The notes under the pieces are model-generated. The model was not told the DNA's origin. It saw nothing but the letters and a program-made list of their open reading frames with translations, and did not search any database. 64,000 bases of DNA. Origin: Blastomonas sp. SL216 (GTDB lineage Bacteria > Pseudomonadota > Alphaproteobacteria > Sphingomonadales > Sphingomonadaceae). Shown piece after piece: positions 15,236-24,424 of the stretch; positions within the stretch are counted from its first letter, which is position 1; every line of letters starts with the position of its first letter. The DNA lies in NCBI GenBank assembly GCA_026625625.1, contig CP113055.1:2835001-2899000 (forward strand), given 5' to 3'. Position numbers and translations under genes: made by a program.

Positions 15236-15961
15236 TCAGCGTTCCAGTTCGACCAGTTCGTAGCGGCAGAGCATCGATCCATCGATGCTGCCATAAACGA
15301 AGATCGAATCGGCATCCGCCGTCACCCACATGTCATAGGTCGGATGGGTCTTGCCGCCCATTCCGGGGCCGAGATCGTCGATATAGCGATAGTGGCGGCA
15401 GGCGAAGGTGCCCGCTTCCACCGTCTTTTCCTCTTCGCCGACATATTCGAGGCCGATGAGCACCTCGGCGATCAGCGGCGGGGTGGCGCCACGATGGTCG
15501 GGCGAGGGCAGGAAGCAGCGGACATTGCGCCGGTGCGGGCCCTTGGTCACATCCATCACCCGGGTCATGAAGCCGTCGCCGGCAATCGGGTGCGTGCCGA
15601 AACCGTCGAACGCGCCGCCCACCGCGACGCGCTGCGACACCCGGCCGATGGACGGACCGAAACTTTCGCACTCGATCACGCCGGCGGCCGCATCATGCCG
15701 CATCCAGCCCGACCCCATGAAGCTGTCACCCACGGTCAGGTGCACATGCAGATGTTCGGGCACCATATCGGGCCCGATGCCATAGACGATATCGCGCAGC
15801 ACCTTGGGATCGGGCTCCTCGATCTCGCAGCGCGCGCGCATGATCGTGCGGCCATCTGTGTGGTGCGTGAAGCTGAACCATTCGCGCCCGCGCTCCTGAT
15901 CCATCAGCTCGGGTTTCTTGCTGGTATAGCGGATCTTGCCGCTGACGGTGCGGTGCTGCAT
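15236..15961 (-). CDS. Conserved protein of unknown function
   Basis: This 241-residue protein has no signal peptide or membrane segments. The second half (VEAGTFACRHYRYIDD...THPTYDMWVTADADSIFVYG) recalls the beta-sandwich pattern of DUF3108/LolA-like ligand-binding proteins, but I cannot assign a family. Start at 15961 chosen because it overlaps the upstream stop by one base (TGATG). It is the last gene of a short leftward set with the coiled-coil protein and the methyltransferase. A substrate-binding or cyclase-like role is possible but unproven. Confidence 0.6.
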   Translation of the reverse strand: MQHRTVSGKIRYTSKKPELMDQERGREWFSFTHHTDGRTIMRARCEIEEPDPKVLRDIVYGIGPDMVPEHLHVHLTVGDSFMGSGWMRHDAAAGVIECESFGPSIGRVSQRVAVGGAFDGFGTHPIAGDGFMTRVMDVTKGPHRRNVRCFLPSPDHRGATPPLIAEVLIGLEYVGEEEKTVEAGTFACRHYRYIDDLGPGMGGKTHPTYDMWVTADADSIFVYGSIDGSMLCRYELVELER

Positions 15962-16320
15962 CACAGGTCCTTCAGTTCGCGGCTCAGTTCCTCGACCGGC
16001 TTGTCGTCGGCCTTCATCGCTTCCATCATCTGCTGCGGTCCGCGCATCACGCGCGCGATATATTCGCGGATCATCGCAGCCCGTTCATAGCCAGCCTCGC
16101 GGTCGGGCCTGTAGCCCTCGATATCGGCGCGGCTGATCGTGCCCTTGGCGTCGAGCAGCCGCTCGACCGTATCCAATCGCTCGCGCAGCACCGACACCTC
16201 GCCGATCACCGCCATCAGCATCGACAGCATCTTTTCCTTGTCGGGATCGCCCAGGAAATCGGGGCGCTTGCCCTTGGCGCGCGCATTGGCGCGGATCATC
16301 CAGTCGACAGGCTCGGTCAA
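15961..16320 (-). CDS. Small helical protein of unknown function
   Basis: This 119-residue, charged, largely helical protein contains heptad-like stretches (MLSMLMAVIGEVSVLRERLDTVERLLDAKG) that could form a coiled coil, and a C-terminal MMEAMKADDKPVEELSRELKDL helix. The start is TTG at 16320, with GGAG eight bases upstream. It is coupled by TGATG to the following unknown gene and lies 21 bases after the methyltransferase gene. No function is recognised; an accessory or oligomerisation subunit for one of its two neighbours is the most natural guess. Confidence 0.6.
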   Translation of the reverse strand: MTEPVDWMIRANARAKGKRPDFLGDPDKEKMLSMLMAVIGEVSVLRERLDTVERLLDAKGTISRADIEGYRPDREAGYERAAMIREYIARVMRGPQQMMEAMKADDKPVEELSRELKDL

Positions 16321-16341
16321 AATGTATCTCCGTGGGAAAGA

Positions 16342-17553
16342 TTATGCGGGCCGTCCGCCCTTCCAGGCGCCATAGGCATGCCAGACGGCGGCGCGGCCGT
16401 GGTCCTCTTCCTTCTCCTCGCCCGCCGAGGGGAAGATGTCGGTATCGACCACCGCGCGCACCCCGGTGACGAACAGGTCGTCGGGGGCAAAACCGGCATG
16501 CTTCATGATCGTCTTGAGGTCGAGCGCATGCATCGCCGACCAGAAGGGCTCGTTATTGTTGAACGCATCCCAGTCGCGGATGAACTGCTCGTAGAGCGGC
16601 ATCGCGTCGGAATATTGCGGCTGTTCCAGATGCAGCATCAATCCGCCCGCTTTCAGCACGCGAAAGCCTTCGCGGATGATGCGCGGCAGCGCGGTGCCGC
16701 TGGTCTCGTGCAGGAACATCGTGGTCTGCACCCAGTCGAAGCTTTCGTCTGCCCAACGCGACAGATCCTCGGCATTGGCCTGGATGAAGCGGATATTGGT
16801 CGCACCCAGCGATTGCGCGCGGGCATGCGCATAGCGCAGCGAGGGCGCAGCGGTATCGATCGCGATCACCTCGCAGTCGGGAAAGGCGAGCGCCAGCGGC
16901 ACGATATTGTGCCCGACGGTGCAGCCGATATCGAGGATACGCTGCGGCTGCCAGCCGGGGCGTTCGGTCCGCGCCCATTTGACCAGAGCCTGGCCGCCGC
17001 CGTCGGAGAGCGCGCCGAGGCCGCCTGCGGTGGTCGCGAAGATGCCGCAATCATAGTTCGCCCCGGCGGAGACATCGCCGGGCACTTCCTCGCCATGATA
17101 GCTGCCGGGCATGCAGTGGATGTCGATCGCGCTCTGATAGCGCGGCACGGCAATGGCGGGATCGAGCTCGAGCGTGTCGCGGCCCTCGTTATACTGGCGC
17201 GCCTTGGCATTAAGCTCGTCAAGCTGGCGCAGCACCATCGCGCGGCCGTTCTGCTGGCGCATCTCCATGCTGTTGCGCTTCAAGGCCGACCAGAAACGGT
17301 GGTGCGGATCGCGGTTCATCGCATGGCGGATCTCGAATCGGTCTTTCGGCTCGCGGCCATGTTCGGCAACAAAGCCGGGCAGCACGCGGGTTTCGTACGC
17401 CTGCTTGTTGCCGGGGCCGAGCGTGCCCGAAAGATATTTGTTCAAGTTCGCCAGAAAATCGAACCGCGCCGCCTCGTCATGGCTGGGCTGCGGCGATACG
17501 CCGTGCAGCGCCACGGCGGTATAGGGCGGTGCGACATCGAATTGGTGCGTCAT
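16342..17553 (-). CDS. SAM-dependent methyltransferase (class I) with N-terminal extension
   Basis: This 403-residue protein has the Rossmann motif I ILDIGCTVGHN at about 206-216, then VIAIDTAAPSLRYA (motif II region) and GFRVLKAGGLMLHLEQP. The roughly 200 residues in front are unlike a standard methyltransferase and may bind the acceptor. The start at 17553 (MTHQFDVAPP) is supported by GAGGATTAGG; the open frame upstream runs through a repeat and is not coding. The acceptor is unknown. Its place between the exported nitrilase homologue and two unknown genes gives no clear pathway step. Confidence 0.85.
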   Translation of the reverse strand: MTHQFDVAPPYTAVALHGVSPQPSHDEAARFDFLANLNKYLSGTLGPGNKQAYETRVLPGFVAEHGREPKDRFEIRHAMNRDPHHRFWSALKRNSMEMRQQNGRAMVLRQLDELNAKARQYNEGRDTLELDPAIAVPRYQSAIDIHCMPGSYHGEEVPGDVSAGANYDCGIFATTAGGLGALSDGGGQALVKWARTERPGWQPQRILDIGCTVGHNIVPLALAFPDCEVIAIDTAAPSLRYAHARAQSLGATNIRFIQANAEDLSRWADESFDWVQTTMFLHETSGTALPRIIREGFRVLKAGGLMLHLEQPQYSDAMPLYEQFIRDWDAFNNNEPFWSAMHALDLKTIMKHAGFAPDDLFVTGVRAVVDTDIFPSAGEEKEEDHGRAAVWHAYGAWKGGRPA

Positions 17554-17576
17554 CCTAATCCTCGTTTCCTGTCCCG

Positions 17577-17650
17577 TTTTCCGGCGAAAGCCGGAATCCA
17601 GAGCGGCTTCAGAGCCATCCGACTCCTGGGCTCCGGCTTTCGCCGGAGAA
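17577..17650. repeat. Inverted intergenic repeat (CCGGCGAAAGCCGG type)
   Basis: The left arm TTTTCCGGCGAAAGCCGG (from 17577) is matched by CCGGCTTTCGCCGGAGAA (ending at 17650), with CCAGAG and CTCCTGG on the inner sides. It occupies nearly the whole gap between two leftward genes. It looks like a widespread sphingomonad intergenic palindrome and differs from the CCCTCTCCC elements. It may stabilise or end the upstream transcript. Confidence 0.7.
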
Positions 17651-17657
17651 CAAGGGG

Positions 17658-18794
17658 TCAAATCAACCCGTCCTTTGCCATCCGCTCGATAACCTCTTCC
17701 TGCACGCGCTTGAAATAATCGCGGCCGGGCACCTTCACGGTGCCGCCGTCCAGCATGCCGTCTGCCGGATGACGGACGGTCCCGTACGCTGCCGCGAACA
17801 GTTCGAGCCGCTGGCGCGCGAGATAGTTGGTCATGCCGGGCGTCCGCCGCGCATGGCGCAGCGCGCCCAGGTCGATCTCGGCAAAGGCGGTGAAGGTCTC
17901 GCCGCTGTTCGATTCGGCGAGCACCCGGCCCTTGTAATCGATCACCTGGCTGTTGCCGTCGGCGCTGGCGAGCGGCAGGCTGGTGCCTTCGATCCCCGCG
18001 GTATTCGCCGAGACGACATAGGCCATGTTCTCGAACGCGCGCGCGCGCCGGGCGATGGCCTTGTTGGTATCGATCGGTGATCCGATTTCGGACGACGAGT
18101 GCAGGAACAGCTCCGCGCCGCGCAGCGCATGCGCCCGCGCGATCTCGGGATAGAGAATTTCTTCCGAAGCGATCGCCGCCATGTTGCCGATCTCGGTGCG
18201 CGCCACCGGGAACACGCCGTCGATGCCATAGACATCGAGATATTTCGACCAGACATCATGCGGCGTCGGCGCGAACATCGAATTGAGGCGGCGATAGCGC
18301 AGCACAATCTCGCCCGAAGGCGCGATCAGGAAGCTTGCCTGGAAATACAGGCCGGGGAAATTCGGATCGACCTCATAGGCATTGCCCGCAAGGTACAGGT
18401 TCAGGTTCTGCGCGACCTTGCCCAGCGCCTCATATTCTTCGCCCTGCATCTCGAACGCGGCAAGCCTGGCGAAATCGGGGATCGAGATGCGCCCCGGATA
18501 GCTGGTGAACAGATATTCGGGCAGCACCGCGAGCTTCACCGGATGCCCGCCATATTGCTCGATAAAGATCCGCGCCGAACGGATCTTGCCCTCGACCTCG
18601 CCGATCATGCCGAGCACCTGCGCGCGCGCGGCTTGCCGGTCGGGCGCGCGCTCTACCGAACGGGCGGCGAGCTGCATCGCGACGGCGGCATAGGTCTGCA
18701 CCTCAGCCACGCGCGCCTCCTCGGCCAGCGCCGAATCCCAGGGCAATGCACTGGCGATCATCGCAGCCAGAACCGTGCGGCGTTCGAGGTCCAT
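17658..18794 (-). CDS. Exported nitrilase-superfamily homologue lacking catalytic Cys
   Basis: This 378-residue protein starts with ERRTVLAAMIASALP, a possible Tat signal, and then has the carbon-nitrogen hydrolase fold: E93 in VLPEYLF, RARAFENMAYVVSANTAG and a fitting C-terminal order. The other two members of the Glu-Lys-Cys triad are changed. The Lys position reads R169 (RYRRLN) and the Cys position reads A209 (AAIASEEILYPEIAR, where ICYDxxFPE is normal). It therefore cannot work as a normal amidase or nitrilase and may be a binding protein or use other chemistry. Its start lies six bases after the FAD oxidase gene, in one leftward operon. Confidence 0.8.
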   Translation of the reverse strand: MDLERRTVLAAMIASALPWDSALAEEARVAEVQTYAAVAMQLAARSVERAPDRQAARAQVLGMIGEVEGKIRSARIFIEQYGGHPVKLAVLPEYLFTSYPGRISIPDFARLAAFEMQGEEYEALGKVAQNLNLYLAGNAYEVDPNFPGLYFQASFLIAPSGEIVLRYRRLNSMFAPTPHDVWSKYLDVYGIDGVFPVARTEIGNMAAIASEEILYPEIARAHALRGAELFLHSSSEIGSPIDTNKAIARRARAFENMAYVVSANTAGIEGTSLPLASADGNSQVIDYKGRVLAESNSGETFTAFAEIDLGALRHARRTPGMTNYLARQRLELFAAAYGTVRHPADGMLDGGTVKVPGRDYFKRVQEEVIERMAKDGLI

Positions 18795-18800
18795 CTGCGC

Positions 18801-20366
18801 TCATTCCAGTCCCAGGCTCCCCGGATTCATCAGGCCCTTCGGATCGACGGCGCGCTTCAGCGCCACCAGCATCTCCCAGGCGGCGGGGTCGAGCGCATCG
18901 CGCAGCGGATAGGTGCGCGCGATCTGGACATGGGTCGAGCCCAGCGACCGGAAGATCGCGATGATGCTTGCGCGCAGCTCGCTCACCAGCGCGCGCGCTT
19001 CTAGCCCTTCGGGAAAGCCCTTGAGCTTCTTCAGATGATCGGGTTCGACCGCCTGGCGGTGCAGCGGGTTCATCGCATCGGGCCAGAAGAACACCGGCTC
19101 GATCAGGCAGCCCGAGCGGCTGACTGCTGCCAGCATCGCGCCGGCATTGACGTCGAGCCGCTCCATGCTGGCGGCATTGTCGGCATAGAGCGCCTCGATC
19201 CGCTCCCACGCCTCGACCAGCTTCGAGTGCGGCAGGAAGCCGTGCACCGGCACCCAGCGCTCGCCATCGGGGCCGAGCATCGAATTGGGCGGCGGGAAGG
19301 GATTGGCGCGCAGGATCTTGGGGATCGAATTTTCGACCGCGCTGCCGCCATGGGCAGCGATGATCTTGCCGATCTCGGCCATTTCGGCATCGACCGCGCC
19401 CTGGTGGCGGCCTTCGGCGATGGTGTGGAGCGAGAAAGGCACGTCCTTGAGGAACGAGCGACCCGCCGCGACGACCTTGGCGCCTTCCTTGATCGCCTTC
19501 CAGGCCGACCCTTGCGATTTCATCATGTTGAGCAGCGACTTGGCGTCCTTGGCCAGGCTATCGCGCTTCATCCGCTGCGATTGCAGATAGGGATCGAAGG
19601 CGAAGCTTTCCGACGCCAGCCCCTCGCGCGCGATCGCGCTCATCGATCCCAGCAGCCCCTTGTGGTCGGGCAGCGAGAACGAGCCATAGGCAAAGGCGGT
19701 CGCTTCCCTGACCAGCCGCATCGTCACCCGCGCCTTGATGCCGAACGCGCCGGTATCGGCGGCGAACAGTCCGGTGAGGTCGGGGCCGAACGGACGGAAG
19801 AAATCGCTGCCGGTGCTGACGATGCGGCCATCGGCCAGCACGACGTCGAACGACAGAGCGCTATCGACCACCGATCCGTGCCGCGCGCCCCAGAAGATGC
19901 CGTTCTGGCTCATCCCGCCGCCGATCGCCGCGCGCAGGCCCGAAAGCGTGCCCCAGCTCGGTGCGCGCAGGCCCAGCGGTTTCAGCGCATCGTGCAGCGC
20001 CTGCCAGGTGCAGCCCGCTTCCACCGTCACGGTCATGTCGGTGGGGTTGATATCGACGATCTGATCGAGCGAGGTCGTATCGACCAGGATGAAGTCGCCG
20101 CCCGAATAGAGATAGCCGCCAGTATAGCTCATGCCGCCGCCGCGCGGCACAATCGCCAGGCCCTGCGCCGTGGCCGCAGCGACGCCGCGTGCGAGCTGAT
20201 CGACGGTGGCGGGGCGCAGCACGGCCAGGGGCTGACGCCCGGTCGAATAGACGTCGTGCGAGAAGAAGTCGCGGGTCGCAGCGTCGGTCAGCACCGCCTC
20301 CGCACCTGCTGCGGCGATCACGGCATCAAGAGCGCCTGCATCATCCTTCACCAGTGTAGCCATCAT
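18801..20366 (-). CDS. FAD-linked oxidase of the VAO/PCMH family
   Basis: This 521-residue flavoprotein has the FAD-binding region PRGGGMSYTGGY at about 74-85 and SGLRAAIGGGMSQNGIFWGARHGSVVD further on, and ends in the typical VDPKGLMNPGSLG. This layout matches GlcD/D-lactate dehydrogenase- and 4-cresol-dehydrogenase-like enzymes that oxidise hydroxy acids or phenolic alcohols. No signal peptide is present. Its ATG is adjacent to the stop of the MFS gene upstream. The electron acceptor and substrate are unknown; a hydroxy acid imported by the neighbouring MFS carrier is a simple hypothesis. Confidence 0.86.
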   Translation of the reverse strand: MMATLVKDDAGALDAVIAAAGAEAVLTDAATRDFFSHDVYSTGRQPLAVLRPATVDQLARGVAAATAQGLAIVPRGGGMSYTGGYLYSGGDFILVDTTSLDQIVDINPTDMTVTVEAGCTWQALHDALKPLGLRAPSWGTLSGLRAAIGGGMSQNGIFWGARHGSVVDSALSFDVVLADGRIVSTGSDFFRPFGPDLTGLFAADTGAFGIKARVTMRLVREATAFAYGSFSLPDHKGLLGSMSAIAREGLASESFAFDPYLQSQRMKRDSLAKDAKSLLNMMKSQGSAWKAIKEGAKVVAAGRSFLKDVPFSLHTIAEGRHQGAVDAEMAEIGKIIAAHGGSAVENSIPKILRANPFPPPNSMLGPDGERWVPVHGFLPHSKLVEAWERIEALYADNAASMERLDVNAGAMLAAVSRSGCLIEPVFFWPDAMNPLHRQAVEPDHLKKLKGFPEGLEARALVSELRASIIAIFRSLGSTHVQIARTYPLRDALDPAAWEMLVALKRAVDPKGLMNPGSLGLE

Positions 20367-21670
20367 GCCGTCTCCATGGATTGCAGCTCGGGCGGTGCGA
20401 CGGCCGCCGGAGCCTCGGTAAGCACGGGATAGCGGCCCAGCAGCATCAGCAGCGCGCCGCCGATGACATAACCGAAGATCGAGAGGAACAGGATCGGGTC
20501 ATAGCTGCCGGTCGCATCGCGGACCGAGGAATAGACGATCGGCGAGATCGCCGAGAACACGCCGAAGGGCATGTAGAGCATGCCGTAGATCTTGCCGTAA
20601 TGCGCCATGCCGAAATAGCGGCCGGTGAGATAGGCGATCAGGTCGCTCTCCGCGCCGGCGGCAAAGCCCAGCAGGAAACCGGCGAGCGCCGCCAGCGCAA
20701 AGCCGGGTGCGGGGTTGAGCAGGATCCAGCTCGATGCGGCCGGCAGGCACAGCAGCGGGAAGGCAACGAAACCCGCCCAGAACCGGTCGAGCAGCAGCCC
20801 GGTGATGATCCGCCCGGACAAGATGCCCAGGCCCAATATGCCCATCACCGAGGCCGCACCCTGCGCCGGGATGCCGCGGTCGGCGAGCATCGCGGGCATG
20901 TTGATGAACGCCCCGCCAAAGGTCAGCGCGATAACCAGGATCGACACCCAGATCAGCCAGAAGCGATAATCGCGGACCGCCTGGCCGAGCGTCACGCCGG
21001 TCAGCGCGCCGCTCGCGGTCTTGATGCCCGGCGGCTGCTCTTCGGGTCGGGGCTCGCGGAACAGCCAGGTCGCTAACGGCAGTGCCACCAGCAGGGGCAG
21101 CATGCCGACAATCGCGAACATCGATCGCCAGCCCCAGGATTCGATCGCCCAGACCGCCAGCTTGGGCACGACAATCGCCGCCAGGCTGGTGCCGAGCAGC
21201 AAAAGCCCAAGCGCCAGCCCCCGGCTCTTGTAGAACCACATGTTGATTGCGCGGCTCCAGGTCACCGGGGTCGATCCGATGCCGACCAGCCCGACGAGCA
21301 GCCAGAGCAGATAATAGGCCCAGAGCACCGGCGGGGTCAGCGACAGCAGCGCAAAGGTGACGCCGAAGCCGAACAGCGACCACAAGGCGATGCGGCGCAC
21401 GCCATAGGTATCCGCCAGCCAGCCGAAGACAGGGGCGAGCAGCGCGGCGACCACGCCGAAAATGGTGATCGGCGTCAGGATCTGGGTGGTCGTCCAGCCG
21501 AATTCCTGGGTCAGCGGCGCGATGGTGAAGCCGATGACGTTGAACGGGATCGGCGAGGCCCCGCAGGCGACGCCGATCACACCGGCCAGCAGGACTTTCC
21601 AGCCACCGGCAAATTCACCGCGCGGAGCCGCCGCAATGCTTGCCGTCAGTTCGTCTGCCCTGCTTGCCAA
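20363..21670 (-). CDS. MFS transporter, monocarboxylate/OFA-like
   Basis: This 435-residue carrier has about 12 transmembrane segments, starting with WKVLLAGVIGVACGASPIPFNVIGF and containing the MFS loop GWLADTYGVRRIALW between helices 2 and 3. It resembles the oxalate/formate- and monocarboxylate-type MFS carriers. The start is TTG at 21670 with GGGAG nine bases upstream. The gene overlaps the FAD oxidase start and lies about 100 bases after the TonB receptor gene, so outer- and inner-membrane transport and the first oxidation could be made from adjacent transcripts. Confidence 0.87.
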   Translation of the reverse strand: MASRADELTASIAAAPRGEFAGGWKVLLAGVIGVACGASPIPFNVIGFTIAPLTQEFGWTTTQILTPITIFGVVAALLAPVFGWLADTYGVRRIALWSLFGFGVTFALLSLTPPVLWAYYLLWLLVGLVGIGSTPVTWSRAINMWFYKSRGLALGLLLLGTSLAAIVVPKLAVWAIESWGWRSMFAIVGMLPLLVALPLATWLFREPRPEEQPPGIKTASGALTGVTLGQAVRDYRFWLIWVSILVIALTFGGAFINMPAMLADRGIPAQGAASVMGILGLGILSGRIITGLLLDRFWAGFVAFPLLCLPAASSWILLNPAPGFALAALAGFLLGFAAGAESDLIAYLTGRYFGMAHYGKIYGMLYMPFGVFSAISPIVYSSVRDATGSYDPILFLSIFGYVIGGALLMLLGRYPVLTEAPAAVAPPELQSMETA

Positions 21671-21774
21671 TGGGTCGCTCCCGTCAGTCCGTCGTAAACG
21701 TAAAGCCTAGGTCGGAGCGGAGCATCGCACAGACTCGTGCGATGCTCCATCCGCCAGACGGCCAAAATGCGCGA

Positions 21775-24300
21775 TCAGAAATTGTAGCGCGCACGCACCG
21801 TCCACATCATCGGCTGATTGAGATAGCTGTAGTTGGACAGCGAGGACTGGATGAACTCCTCGTTGAAGCAGTTGGTGCATTCCACCGCCAGCTGCCAGCG
21901 GTCCTCGGGGCCGTTGAGCGCCAGCCCTGCATTGACCAGCCAGGCCGCCGGGCTTTCCGATCCGGTGATGAACGGGCCATCGCCGAAGGGATTGGCCGGC
22001 GTCGTGCGTCCGCCGCGCGTCACCGGCTGGTTGTACAGCGACAGGTTGGCGATCGCGACCTCCTGCTTCGAGCGGTAGCTGGCGTTGATCGTCGGAACGA
22101 GCGTCAGCCCGCTATCGCCCAAAGGCGCGCGATAGCTGCCGCCGATGGCCAGCGACCAGTCGGGCGTGCGCACCGGGGTTGCGATCGTGCCATTGGCCGT
22201 CACGATCCCGGCGGCGCAGGCCGGCGCGTTGTTGACCGGCGTTCCTGCAGGTGCCGAATTGGCGCTCGCCGGAATCTGCCCTGCTGCCAGCTGCGTACGG
22301 CAGGCCGCCAGCTGCGCCTGGACGTTCTGGATGCCGTAAAGGTCGTTTCCGGCCGGCGCATTGGGCACGCGGTAATTGTCGTCCTGATAGCCGACATTGG
22401 CATAGAGCGTCAGGCCCGTGACCGGCGCGACGGTCAGCTCCGCCTCGATCCCCTTGTTGCGGTAATCGGCGAAGTTGCGGGTCAGGAAGGTGATCGCCCC
22501 GGTCGCCGGGTTGAGCAGGCCCGCCAGGATCTGCAGATCGCTGACATCCATCCAGAAGGCGGTGACGTTGGCGCGGACCTTGCGGTCGAAGAACTCGCTC
22601 TTGAAGCCGGCCTCATAGCTCCACACCCGCTCTTCGTCGAAGGGCAGGAACTGGCTGGGCGCAGTGGCGCGCGCATTCCAGCCGCCCGACTTGAAGCCGC
22701 GCGTCGCCGAGGCGAACAGCAGGATATCGTCACTGGGCTTGTAGTTGAGCGCAAAGCGCGGGGTCCAGATCTTCACATTCTGGCGGCGCGGGATCACCAC
22801 GCCATTGGCCGAGCGCAGGTTGACATTGGCCATGCACGTCGCCTCGATCGTGCCATCGTTGCACGAGGCGCGATTGTCGCTGATCGAGACGTTCTTGGTC
22901 TCGTCGGTATAGCGGACACCGGCGGTGAGCTTCAGCTGTTCGGTGATGTTGAGATCGGCCTGGACGTACCCTGCATAGGCCTTGGTGGTGTTGCGGATGA
23001 TGCGGTCACCCAGCAGCAGCGAGGTGGCCGGCGAGATCGAGAACACATCCGCCAGGTTGGTGCGGTTGCGCTCGTCGATATAGAAGAAGCCCGCGACATA
23101 ATCGACCAGGCCATTGCCGAAGCTGCCGTCCAGCTTGACCTCCTGGGTGAACTGCTCGTGGCTGCCGTCATTGACGATGACAAAGCCGCCGCGCGCATAG
23201 CGCTGGATCGCCGGGAACGGCACGCTGGCCGATGGGCCGCCGCGCCCGTCAAAGAAATCGAGCGCAAACTGCTGGGTGAGGCTGACATAGCCGGTGATCA
23301 GGCTGAGCGTCGTCTTGTCGGCAATGTCGAACGACAGGTTCGAGGTGATGAGGTCGGTATCCGCCTTCTGGCCGTTGCCATAGCCAGCCTTGCGGCCCTG
23401 GATCACCAGGGGCGCGAACGGCGTGGCGGTCGCTGGATTTTCGCTGAGGCCGGTGGTCGAGAAGCGGCCCTTGCAATCGGTCGGATTGGCCGGATTGCAG
23501 GTGAAGTTGAGCGTGTTCTCGCCCTCCGACACCATATGCGCATAGCTTGCGCGCCAGCGTGCCCAGGGGGCCAGCTCGCCCTTGACGCCCAGGCGCACGC
23601 CCCAGCCGTCATCGTCGTTCAGCCGCTCGCCGGTGGTGACATTCTTCACATAGCCGTCATCGTCCTGCCAATAGCCGGAAACCTTGATCGCCAGGGAATC
23701 GGCCAGCGGCAGGTCGATCGAGCCGCGCACCAGCTTCTTGTCGAACCGGCCATAGCCGACTTCGGCATAGCCGCCGATCGTGTCGCCGGGATCGGCCATG
23801 ATCACGTTGATCGCGCCGCCGGTGGTGTTGCGGCCGAACAGGGTGCCCTGCGGCCCGCGCAGAACCTCGACCCGGGCGACATCGAACAGCGCCAGGTTGT
23901 TGGCGTTCTGCCGCGACAGATAGATGTCATCGACATAGGTACCGACCGGCGGATCGAAGGTCGCGATCGTCTCGGTAGAGCCCAGACCACGCAGGAAGTA
24001 TGCATTGGCCGAGCCGATACCGGTGTTGTTCTGCGCCACCAGATTGGGGACATACTGGCCCAGCTGCAGCGTGTTCGACACCCCCTGGTCGCGCAGCTGC
24101 TCTGCGGTGAACGCGCTGATCGCGATCGGCACGTCCTGCACGCTTTCCTGACGGCGCTGTGCGGTCACGATGATTTCCGAAAGGCCCTGCTGCTCATCCG
24201 AGTCGGTGGCCCCTGCCTGTTCCCCGTTCTGGGCGTAGGCGGGCATGGCCAGTGCGACAGCAAGCGCCGAGACGGTCGCCACCAAGCGTAAGTTGATCAT
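21775..24300 (-). CDS. TonB-dependent outer-membrane receptor 1
   Basis: This 841-residue protein has a signal peptide ending PAYA|QN, the TonB box-like SEIIVTAQRRQE, the plug sequence with RGPQGTLFGRNTTGGAINV, and an aromatic C-terminus (WTVRARYNF), so it is a complete receptor. It belongs to the large sphingomonad receptor group used for uptake of carbon compounds rather than clearly for iron. The operator at 24364-24375 lies 64 bases upstream and is shared with the divergent membrane-protein gene. The ligand is probably the substrate of the regulon (inference). Confidence 0.93.
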   Translation of the reverse strand: MINLRLVATVSALAVALAMPAYAQNGEQAGATDSDEQQGLSEIIVTAQRRQESVQDVPIAISAFTAEQLRDQGVSNTLQLGQYVPNLVAQNNTGIGSANAYFLRGLGSTETIATFDPPVGTYVDDIYLSRQNANNLALFDVARVEVLRGPQGTLFGRNTTGGAINVIMADPGDTIGGYAEVGYGRFDKKLVRGSIDLPLADSLAIKVSGYWQDDDGYVKNVTTGERLNDDDGWGVRLGVKGELAPWARWRASYAHMVSEGENTLNFTCNPANPTDCKGRFSTTGLSENPATATPFAPLVIQGRKAGYGNGQKADTDLITSNLSFDIADKTTLSLITGYVSLTQQFALDFFDGRGGPSASVPFPAIQRYARGGFVIVNDGSHEQFTQEVKLDGSFGNGLVDYVAGFFYIDERNRTNLADVFSISPATSLLLGDRIIRNTTKAYAGYVQADLNITEQLKLTAGVRYTDETKNVSISDNRASCNDGTIEATCMANVNLRSANGVVIPRRQNVKIWTPRFALNYKPSDDILLFASATRGFKSGGWNARATAPSQFLPFDEERVWSYEAGFKSEFFDRKVRANVTAFWMDVSDLQILAGLLNPATGAITFLTRNFADYRNKGIEAELTVAPVTGLTLYANVGYQDDNYRVPNAPAGNDLYGIQNVQAQLAACRTQLAAGQIPASANSAPAGTPVNNAPACAAGIVTANGTIATPVRTPDWSLAIGGSYRAPLGDSGLTLVPTINASYRSKQEVAIANLSLYNQPVTRGGRTTPANPFGDGPFITGSESPAAWLVNAGLALNGPEDRWQLAVECTNCFNEEFIQSSLSNYSYLNQPMMWTVRARYNF

Positions 24301-24363
24301 CGTCTAGTCTCCCTGAATGTCCGGTTATTCTGATCCGCCTGACGTTCATTTTTTTCTTGCAAC

Positions 24364-24375
24364 TTGTCCGGACAA
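24364..24375. promoter_or_regulatory. Operator 2: TTGTCCGGACAA
   Basis: A 12-bp perfect palindrome between the leftward TonB receptor (start 24300) and the rightward membrane-protein gene (start about 24425). The flanks do not extend the symmetry. A further left half (TGTCCGG) occurs at 24319, nearer the receptor start. The core is the same as that of the other operators in this window. Confidence 0.75.
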
Positions 24376-24424
24376 ATCTGCATTGTCAATCGGCATAGTG
24401 CAAGATTCTGGCGGGAGACGTGGA

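Noticed and set aside
21640-24291. Long open frame of 883 codons antisense to TonB receptor 1
   Set aside because: It mirrors the receptor gene, which has signal peptide, plug motif and C-terminal strand; the antisense translation has low-complexity Arg/Gly/Ala-rich composition and no domain.
24319-24328. Possible second operator half (TGTCCGGTTA) near the start of TonB receptor 1
   Set aside because: Only the left half fits; the right half shows no symmetry, so it is mentioned but not annotated as a site.
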